Source: Thermocoleostomius sinensis A174
GTDB lineage: Bacteria > Cyanobacteriota > Cyanobacteriia > Elainellales > Elainellaceae
DNA length: 64,000 nt
NCBI RefSeq assembly: GCF_026802175.1
Contig: NZ_CP113797.1
Coordinates: forward strand, 2,953,026-3,017,025
Reading direction: 5' to 3'
Below the pieces are notes generated by a model. The model ran no database searches. It saw only the letters and a program-made list of their open reading frames with translations, and had not been told where the DNA came from. Position numbers and translations under genes: made by a program. Of the stretch, positions 57,629 through 64,000 are shown in pieces (position 1 is the first letter of the stretch; each line of letters begins with the position of its first letter).

Positions 57629-60439
57629 TTAATTCTTTTCAACACGGAACCGTTCTACAGAGGTAGAAAGGTCACGAGCAACGCCTACGAGATTTTGCAG
57701 AGAGGCAGATACACGCTGTGCTTCTTGTGACGTTTCTTGTGCCGTCAATTCTACTGATTGCATGACTTGCGCTACAGCCCGCGAAGTTTCGGTTTGTTCA
57801 ACCGTATCGGCAGTAATCGATCGTACCAAGGCATCAATACGATTCGATACTTGAATGATATCCTCTAGCGAGCGTTTAGCCTGCTCTGCTAAGCGTGTCC
57901 CCTCAATGACCTGCTGCGTTCCTTCCTCCATCGCAGTCATCACAGAACTCGTTTCGCTTTGAATTTGTAAGACAATCTGCTCTATTTCCTTGGAAGCCTT
58001 GGCAGCGCGATCGGCAAGCTGACGAACTTCATCCGCCACAATGGCAAACCCGCGCCCGGCATCGCCTGCTCTCGCGGCTTCAATGCTGGCATTTAATGCC
58101 AACAGGTTAGTTCTAGACGCAATTTGAGAAATAAGTGCAACAATCTTAGAGATTTCTTGAGAAGATTCTGCCAACCGTTTCACCTTGCGGGTTGTTTCAG
58201 CTACAGTTTCGCGAATCTCCAAAATTCCTGAGACTGTCCGTTCCACTGCTTCCCCACCCTTCAAAGCCGTTGCCGATGCCGAGCGCGCCACATCTTCTGC
58301 TTCACGAGCGCTTTCTGCCACCCGCTGAATGGAGTCAGTCATTACCTGGACAGAGTTAAGCGTTACAGCCAATTCTTCTGCTTGACGTAAGGCATCAGCC
58401 GAAAGCGATCGGGCAAAAATTTCGTTTTCGGTAGAGCTTTTCGTTACCTGTCGCGCCGCCGTTTTCACCTGTTGCACAATTTCCCGTAAATTTTGAATGG
58501 TTAGGTTAAACGAATCTGCCACCGCACCCAGCACATCTGCTGTAACCTCTGCCTGCACGGTGAGATCTCCCCGTGCTGCCCCTTCAACATCATCCAACAG
58601 GCGAATCACTTGGCGCTGTAAATCTTCTTTAGCTTGTTCCTGTTCTTCAGCCTTACGTTGTGCTTCAGCCGTCGTGGTCAGAATCACTCGTGCCATCTGA
58701 TTAAAACTGGCGGCTAATTGCCCCAACTCATCCTCTGAGTACACAGTAGCTTTGGCATTAAGATTGCCCTGAGAAATGGCAGTAAATTGAGTTTGCAAAT
58801 TGGCGGCTGTTCGTCGGGTCTGCTGTATTAGCAATCCACCTAGTGCCGCTGAGACTCCAAAACTGGCTAGTCCGGCTGTAGCACTCATAGCCAATCCGGC
58901 AATTGTCATATGAGGCAGCACCGTTGCTCGGTTTTCTCTCGGAACGCTGCTAGCAAATGCAAAGTTTACGGAAGCCACTGTCACCGCCGAGATTACTCCT
59001 GTCACTCCCGCAATGATCCACTTCTTACGAGACAGTGGCGCATTTTCCAAAGGAGCTAGCCAACCCTGTTCCACGGTCACCTCTGGTTCTAGTGTTCCAT
59101 CTGCTGGGGCGAAGTTTGGCAAATTAGTCGCTCCAGCCATCGAAAACACATCGTCTTCTGGCAGCAGGGGAGTGTCACTACTGTCATCAAAGTCGAAGGT
59201 TGCTGTAGACGAGGACTGATCGACACTGCCAATTGAAGGCGTTGTAAAATCGACCGAATGGTCTGATACATCAAAATCCGGTAGGCTGCCCAAATCGTCA
59301 AACTCATCAAATTCATCTAAGAAGTCAACGCTGCTGGGTTGGGTTGCTGGGTTGGAAGAGACATGATTGGAAAAATCAGCGTCTTCAAACTCACTGAAAT
59401 CAATGGTTTCGCCTCTCAGGGCTTCATCCTCACGAGGTTCTGTAAACCTGTGATCAGCGAAGGTTTGAACGTCTGCATCGTCTACATCAGGCGACGAATA
59501 GGAATGAGCCTGGACTGGATTGACACAGTGCGCTTCGGTTTCTGGCGTGGCAAAGTCTTCTCCCATAAACAGTGTTTCATCGTCAGAAGAACGCAGGTCA
59601 AACCGCAGAGAGTTTGATGCCGTTGAGTGCGGTGGAGAATGGAAATCTTCTAACGGTGGAATCTCGAGATCATCCAATGCATTGATAAATGAGCGATCGT
59701 CACTCAACTCTACTCGATCGAACTCAGCTTGGTTGCCAAATGGATGAATATCCGTTGTCACTGAATCCGCAATTGTTGGATCAAAAGAATAAGGCTCGTC
59801 TGTAAACGAAAAGGGATTGTCTGAAGCGAAATCAGTTGGAGCGTGGACTGCCGTCTCCTCCAGATCGGGAAGAGCGGAGGCAGAGCTTTCTTCTTCTAGA
59901 GTAAATTCAGCAATATTAAGGGAATTGTCTGCTCCATTCACTTCGTTAGTCACATGGGGCGACATGAACGGATCGGTGTAGGGGTCGATCGAGGTGACAT
60001 CAGCATTAATGTCTGCATGAGCCGTATCAGAAAAGACGGTATCAGCAAATGCTGGATTGGCAAATTCGTCATCGGTGAAAGCGTCAGGGAGAGGCTCATC
60101 CATCAAAGCACTGGTCGCATCATCGTTTGCTATATCAGACGAGGCAGATGTTGTGGCACCAGGTGGCATTACAAACTGCTCAACATAAGCCAAGCCATCG
60201 TTGGCATAGTTGACATACTCTGTATCGTTTGTGAGGGCAATAACCGCCTGATATTGGTCGTGAGCAATATCATACTGCTGTAGCCCGCAGTAAACATGCC
60301 CTCTTAGTAAACAAACGCTTGGATCGTTAGGATAATTCTCGGCTAGCCGATCGATGATGACAGCCGCATCTTCATAATTGCCCTGAATGTAAGCGCGTTG
60401 GGCGTTTTGATAATCTTGTGCATATCCTGTAGATCCCAT
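57629..60439 (-). CDS. Methyl-accepting chemotaxis protein with TPR-like N-terminus (PilJ/HmpD-like)
   Basis: 936 residues. A TPR-like start ([40 protein letters not shown], 1-90) precedes a long acidic linker (~100-460). Two membrane helices at ~474-501 and ~510-538 are separated by only about ten residues, so there is no periplasmic sensor. HAMP domains follow ([20 protein letters not shown] and [20 protein letters not shown]), then the signalling coiled coil with hairpin tip [20 protein letters not shown]. It lies 80 bp after the CheW gene. Confidence 0.94.
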   Translation of the reverse strand: MGSTGYAQDYQNAQRAYIQGNYEDAAVIIDRLAENYPNDPSVCLLRGHVYCGLQQYDIAHDQYQAVIALTNDTEYVNYANDGLAYVEQFVMPPGATTSASSDIANDDATSALMDEPLPDAFTDDEFANPAFADTVFSDTAHADINADVTSIDPYTDPFMSPHVTNEVNGADNSLNIAEFTLEEESSASALPDLEETAVHAPTDFASDNPFSFTDEPYSFDPTIADSVTTDIHPFGNQAEFDRVELSDDRSFINALDDLEIPPLEDFHSPPHSTASNSLRFDLRSSDDETLFMGEDFATPETEAHCVNPVQAHSYSSPDVDDADVQTFADHRFTEPREDEALRGETIDFSEFEDADFSNHVSSNPATQPSSVDFLDEFDEFDDLGSLPDFDVSDHSVDFTTPSIGSVDQSSSTATFDFDDSSDTPLLPEDDVFSMAGATNLPNFAPADGTLEPEVTVEQGWLAPLENAPLSRKKWIIAGVTGVISAVTVASVNFAFASSVPRENRATVLPHMTIAGLAMSATAGLASFGVSAALGGLLIQQTRRTAANLQTQFTAISQGNLNAKATVYSEDELGQLAASFNQMARVILTTTAEAQRKAEEQEQAKEDLQRQVIRLLDDVEGAARGDLTVQAEVTADVLGAVADSFNLTIQNLREIVQQVKTAARQVTKSSTENEIFARSLSADALRQAEELAVTLNSVQVMTDSIQRVAESAREAEDVARSASATALKGGEAVERTVSGILEIRETVAETTRKVKRLAESSQEISKIVALISQIASRTNLLALNASIEAARAGDAGRGFAIVADEVRQLADRAAKASKEIEQIVLQIQSETSSVMTAMEEGTQQVIEGTRLAEQAKRSLEDIIQVSNRIDALVRSITADTVEQTETSRAVAQVMQSVELTAQETSQEAQRVSASLQNLVGVARDLSTSVERFRVEKN

Positions 60440-60518
60440 TTGCCTTCTCCTGCCCGTACTACTCCAATGTATTTGGTATCGCCAACTTTCTGTTCTAAGT
60501 CTCTGGGCGAGTTGTTAG

Positions 60519-61049
60519 TTATGCTGCCCATCGCGCCGATCGCAAAATGGCTATTTGATCCAACAGGCGAAGAAATTTTAGCTCCTCCGTATCTAACACC
60601 CATTCTCCTCGCAGGAAAGGAACCATGCCATCAGGAGCGTTGGTTGGCATCTGTACTTCGTCAACGTTGAGCCAATCCATTCCTACGATACGATCAACCG
60701 CAAGTCCTAGCATGGCATCCTGATCTTCGATCGCAATCACCGATATTTCTGAACGATCGGTACTAAGCGGAGATAGTTCTCCCAAAAACTGTCCTAAGTC
60801 AGCCACCCAAATCACCCGTCCTCGAACGTTTAAGGTTCCTAGTAACAAAGGAGAAACATTAGGAATAGGAGTAATGCGATCAGGCGGTAAGGAAATGACT
60901 TCTTTGATTCCAGTCGCAGGTAGAGCAAACTCATCCCGGGAGGTTGCAAAAAACCTCAGATGCAACTCACCTTCCGGGCTTTCTAGCTCTTGAAACTCTG
61001 AAGCTTGATCGTGACCTTTAGGAGTTAAAAAGTCTAAGTTTCCAATCAT
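60519..61049 (-). CDS. CheW-type chemotaxis scaffold protein (PilI/HmpC-like)
   Basis: 176 residues. After a 30-residue N-terminal extension, the two-barrel CheW fold is recognisable: ATSRDEFALPATGIKEVISL, PPDRITPIPNVSPLLLGTLN, VRGRVIWVADLGQFLG and GLAVDRIVGMDWLNVDEVQM. CheW bridges the MCP tips to CheA. It is encoded between the response regulator and the MCP, in the usual pil/hmp order. ATG at 61049. Confidence 0.94.
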   Translation of the reverse strand: MIGNLDFLTPKGHDQASEFQELESPEGELHLRFFATSRDEFALPATGIKEVISLPPDRITPIPNVSPLLLGTLNVRGRVIWVADLGQFLGELSPLSTDRSEISVIAIEDQDAMLGLAVDRIVGMDWLNVDEVQMPTNAPDGMVPFLRGEWVLDTEELKFLRLLDQIAILRSARWAA

Positions 61050-61269
61050 GCATCATTCCCTGCCCTAACTACAGGATTATGAACCCCTCTTCACCCTTAA
61101 CCTACCCCTATCACAGCGTTCCATTTCATGTAACATCCTAAATTTTCCTCAGCAAGCTTTAAAAACAAACCTTCCATTTATTTCGGCAATGGGCTGAAAT
61201 CGTCCGATAGGTTCATACCAAACTCAAGAATACTTGGTCTTCACTTCACTGAATGCACCCAACCACCCC

Positions 61270-61635
61270 TCAGCCGCGCAATAGCTGTTTGACCGTTCCA
61301 ACCAGTTCTGTTGGCTGAAACGGCTTGGCGATGTAAGCATCAGCCCCCTGTTTCATGCCCCAATAGCGATCGAATTCTTCTCCTTTTGAAGAACACATCA
61401 CCACTGGCACATCTTGAGTATTGGGATTAGCTTTTAACCGCCGACACACCTCATATCCATTCATACGAGGCATCACAATATCTAACACCACCAAATCGGG
61501 GCGCTGACCCTGAACTTTCTCTAACGCCTCGACCCCATCGCTAGCAACCGTCACCTCTAAACCACTGCCGCGCAACAAGTCAGTGATCATCTCGCGCTGA
61601 GAAATACTATCTTCCACAACTAGAACTGTACTCAT
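61270..61635 (-). CDS. CheY/PilH-like response regulator (HmpB-like)
   Basis: 121 residues, a single receiver domain from the ATG at 61635 (a GTG lies at 61656). Complete active site: acidic pair VVEDS, phospho-Asp in LVVLDIVMPRMNG, switch VVMCSSK and the conserved Lys in YIAKPFQ. No output domain. First gene of the four-gene operon; a phosphorylation target of the CheA at its end is expected. Start choice rests on the MSTVLVVED N-terminus. Confidence 0.94.
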   Translation of the reverse strand: MSTVLVVEDSISQREMITDLLRGSGLEVTVASDGVEALEKVQGQRPDLVVLDIVMPRMNGYEVCRRLKANPNTQDVPVVMCSSKGEEFDRYWGMKQGADAYIAKPFQPTELVGTVKQLLRG

Positions 61636-61656
61636 AACTGCTTCGACTGACCCCAC

Positions 61657-62309
61657 TTACTGACAAAGGTTAGGAAAGACTTACCCTGATTGAGTCCCTA
61701 CCTCTTACTGAATAAAGCACACTCGATCGGTATAGTTTGTCTTTTAATGGGGATCGTTGCCAATTGTTACAGACGATCAAACTAACCATCTGTCAAAGTT
61801 CTAGCTTATCTTGCCAGGCTTGTGCCAACAATTTATTGAGGTTAGGGCGATCGCAAATAACTTCTCTCTTTTCGTTGGTTGTGTCCGTCGATTGTATTAG
61901 TTGATTACAGCACTTGGGGTTCCGATCTATTTGACTGTGAGTGTCTGTGAGTAAGCCGATTAGTAGAGAGGGATTGCCTGAATGTTAGCGCACACCATTT
62001 GTTGAATTCAGCGAATTTTAGGGAACTCTGCATATAGCCCCAACCCTAGATCAATTCACGTAATGCCAATCCTCTATTAGGTTTCACAGTATACCAATCC
62101 CTCTCAACTTCCCTTTGTTAAGGGGAGAAGCCGCCGGCAGTGGGGTAAATTCTATGCAGCATGACAAAGCATTGGTATAACAACCCTACGTAAGAACGGG
62201 CAAATACACAGACTAGACGATATCAACTATAGGCAAAATTCAGAAAAGACAATTGGGTTAGACAACCTACAAATACATTGGTTTATAGACACAGAAGAGG
62301 TTCGTCAGC
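61657..62309. other. Divergent intergenic region between the chemosensory operon and hmpF
   Basis: About 650 bp without a gene. It should hold the promoters of the leftward operon and of hmpF. A 90-bp MITE-like element lies at 62090-62179. No PATAN-type (HmpA) gene is present here. Confidence 0.5.
62090..62179. mobile_element. MITE-like 90-bp element with 9-bp terminal inverted repeats
   Basis: TATACCAAT (62090-62098) and ATTGGTATA (62171-62179) are perfect inverted repeats bounding 90 bp with no coding capacity. Inside is a hairpin CTTCCC...GGGGAGAAG (~62107-62130). ATTGGTATA-type ends are common in cyanobacterial miniature elements. No clear target duplication was identified. Confidence 0.4.
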
Positions 62310-64000
62310 GTGCTGTATCTAGCGGAAGTCATACGCAAGACAAGAGTCATTGGAAGCAGCAAAGCAGAGTTGAGACTGCTAGCCTGTCAGCGATCGGAGC
62401 TAAACTGGAGTGCCATACCCGGTGAAGAAATCATTGCGGCTCCAGATGAGATTACCTATGGGGCTGGGGTACTCATATTTGTTGATTTATCGACTGGCAA
62501 GCAGGTGCAACGTCATACAGAAGCTGGGCGGCAGCTTGTCACGATTCTGCAAAACTTTTCGCGCTTGCAAGAAAAAGCCAAAAATCAAGAAGAAGAAATT
62601 GAACAGTGGAAAGAGTCGTTGACCTATCAAAGTCAGGAGCTTAATCGCCGGGAACTGGAAATGGAGACTCGACAGGAGCACCTGGAGCAATTGGCAGCAG
62701 AATTTGAGCAATTAGAACAGCAACGGCAGGAAGTGACTACGGCTCAGGCAGAACTCGATCGTTTAAGGGCAGACTATGAACGCAAAAGCCAAGAATTGGA
62801 AGGAGCTTGGGCCCAAATTCGCGGAGCAGAAATGCGACTAGAAGAACGCCAAACCCAGCTTCAACAGGCTTCAATTCTAAATGATGACCAAGCCCGCCAG
62901 CTTCAAGCACTGCTCGATCAAATTTCTGGAGCGATCGCGCCAACCCAGCCCATCCACGAACAGCTTCATACTTCGTTTGATCTGATAGCACAACAACAGC
63001 AATCGTTAGAGCAACACTGGCAACAACTAGAACAACATCGCCACGCCGCCGAGCAACTTCAAGCTGAGGCTGAGCGCCAAGCTCAAACCGTGCAGGATCG
63101 TTGGCAAGCCTGGCATCAAGCTGTTACCGCCCTAACTCAAACTCGCGCTAATCTGCAAACTCAGCAAGAGAGGCTGAACTTGAAGCAAGAGCAACGCCAA
63201 ACTGTCATGCTGCGTTTGCAAACCCAAGAAGCTCTCTGTCAGCAACTGACGCAACTATTGGGTTCTTCCGACAAGACAGTGCTAGCGGAATTAGAAGCAA
63301 TGCCTCTGGAGAACCTACAATCGATCGTCATAGACTTAGAACAGGAATTAGAGAAACTATCTCGGTTTGTCAGTAGTCAAGAAGAAGAGTTGAGCTTACA
63401 GCGACAAGATATTGAAAGTCTGCGCCATCAGATTCAGCAGTCCAGCGAGTACGATCGATTGCGTCTAGAAACTGAGCTAGCTGACGAACAGGATCGATAC
63501 CAAATGCTCAATGAAACCTTGGTGGGGCAACGTCGGAATCTACTGGAGCGACAGACCATTTTGAAACATCACCAAACAGTTTTGTTGAGACGACACGGCC
63601 ATTCGGCAGACATGCCTCCCTCAATTGATCTAGCGCCCGTGCTATCTCAAATCGAACAGTTACGGCAACAATTGTCAGAAGAATTACAACGTTTAAACCA
63701 AGAGATTCAGCAGCTGACACACTCCATTCAATCCCTACAATCTACATTGCAACAAGACGATCGGCAACTAGAGATTCAGCAGAATGAATTGCAACAGTTG
63801 GAACAACAAGTGCGATCGCAAGTGGCTGGAGTCGCGGATCTACGTGGGCGGATCACCGTCTACCAAGACAGCTTGCAGCCTTTTCAAGATCATCTCCAAG
63901 CCTTAAACGTCGAAGTGGAGGCGATTGCCAGTGTCATGACGCAATTTCAAGAAGCCAGAAATGCCCAACACCGGGCTATTCATGCAATGCAGGAAACGAT
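62310..64000 (+). CDS. hmpF: HmpF pilus-motility coiled-coil protein (partial, runs off the window)
   Basis: The frame is open from a GTG at 62310 (preceded by GAAGAGG) to the window edge, 563 codons. The N-terminal ~85 residues form a small domain: LYLAEVIRKTRVIGSSKAEL and RLLACQRSELNWSAIPGEE. It is followed by uninterrupted coiled coil rich in Gln, Glu and Leu (EEEIEQWKESLTYQSQELNR). This matches HmpF, which in filamentous cyanobacteria is needed for hormogonium and type-IV-pilus motility, localises at cell junctions and is found next to the hmp cluster. It diverges here from the chemosensory operon. The C-terminus is not visible. Confidence 0.88.
   Translation, partial: MLYLAEVIRKTRVIGSSKAELRLLACQRSELNWSAIPGEEIIAAPDEITYGAGVLIFVDLSTGKQVQRHTEAGRQLVTILQNFSRLQEKAKNQEEEIEQWKESLTYQSQELNRRELEMETRQEHLEQLAAEFEQLEQQRQEVTTAQAELDRLRADYERKSQELEGAWAQIRGAEMRLEERQTQLQQASILNDDQARQLQALLDQISGAIAPTQPIHEQLHTSFDLIAQQQQSLEQHWQQLEQHRHAAEQLQAEAERQAQTVQDRWQAWHQAVTALTQTRANLQTQQERLNLKQEQRQTVMLRLQTQEALCQQLTQLLGSSDKTVLAELEAMPLENLQSIVIDLEQELEKLSRFVSSQEEELSLQRQDIESLRHQIQQSSEYDRLRLETELADEQDRYQMLNETLVGQRRNLLERQTILKHHQTVLLRRHGHSADMPPSIDLAPVLSQIEQLRQQLSEELQRLNQEIQQLTHSIQSLQSTLQQDDRQLEIQQNELQQLEQQVRSQVAGVADLRGRITVYQDSLQPFQDHLQALNVEVEAIASVMTQFQEARNAQHRAIHAMQET

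Overview
The window reads as chromosomal DNA of a filamentous, gliding-type cyanobacterium. The evidence is the very frequent GCGATCGC/CGATCG (HIP1-like) words, cyanobacterial marker proteins (ZipN/Ftn2 cell-division protein with J-like and IMS domains, CRR7-type NDH factor, DUF3172, DUF2555, GDYXXLXY protein, PEP-CTERM protein) and, at the right end, a PilJ/Hmp-type chemosensory operon next to hmpF, whose relatives control hormogonium and pilus-driven motility. No tRNA, rRNA or CRISPR array was seen. Gene density is high and most genes are housekeeping or single-gene accessory functions; the only intact mobile element is one IS5-family copy.

Layout. 1-9.4 kb: end of a ROK/polyphosphate-glucokinase gene, proS, a decayed Uma2 gene, a Na+/Ca2+ exchanger, a DUF3172 protein, the DUF2157 + GDYXXLXY membrane pair and a membrane-anchored Ser/Thr kinase. 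9.4-12.5 kb: a minus-strand cluster with an SDR glucose-dehydrogenase-like enzyme, a phospholipase D/cardiolipin-synthase-like protein and an SMP-30 lactonase, which could make a short direct glucose-oxidation route. 12.5-16.5 kb: a low-density region with a decayed ORF, the IS5 element with TAA target duplication, an EcsC protein, a 30-bp tandem repeat, an XRE regulator with a candidate operator, an AT-rich 1-kb spacer with a long palindrome, and a small Tyr-rich protein. 16.7-33.6 kb: housekeeping block (coaBC, DUF2555, esterase, purH, 2OG oxygenase, AAA ATPase, Ca2+ P-type ATPase, accC, zipN, pdhA, CRR7, dienelactone hydrolase). 33.6-51 kb: TVP38 protein preceded by a candidate structured leader, DUF1400, a short TamB-like protein, FAD oxidoreductase, PEP-CTERM protein, sugar-nucleotide epimerase, Uma2, an unusual LeuD-LeuC fusion, DUF937 protein with a calcium loop, holin-like and Pmp3 membrane proteins, pseudo-receiver, GT39 membrane glycosyltransferase, and mnmD.

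52-64 kb: a minus-strand four-gene chemosensory operon (response regulator, CheW, MCP, hybrid CheA) transcribed away from a plus-strand, GTG-started hmpF that runs off the window. Together they form a motility signalling module: the MCP has no periplasmic sensor, CheA carries a giant acidic linker with a repeated short motif, and HmpF is expected to act with the pilus machinery.

The most unusual points are the swivel-first LeuD-LeuC fusion, two candidate structured RNAs (about 30.74-30.87 and 33.79-33.87 kb), the repeated F-x-(D/E)-L-E-x-L-L motifs in CheA, a MITE-like element in the hmpF upstream region, and a 27-residue membrane ORF before pdhA. All functional calls rest on reading motifs by eye; no database search was possible.
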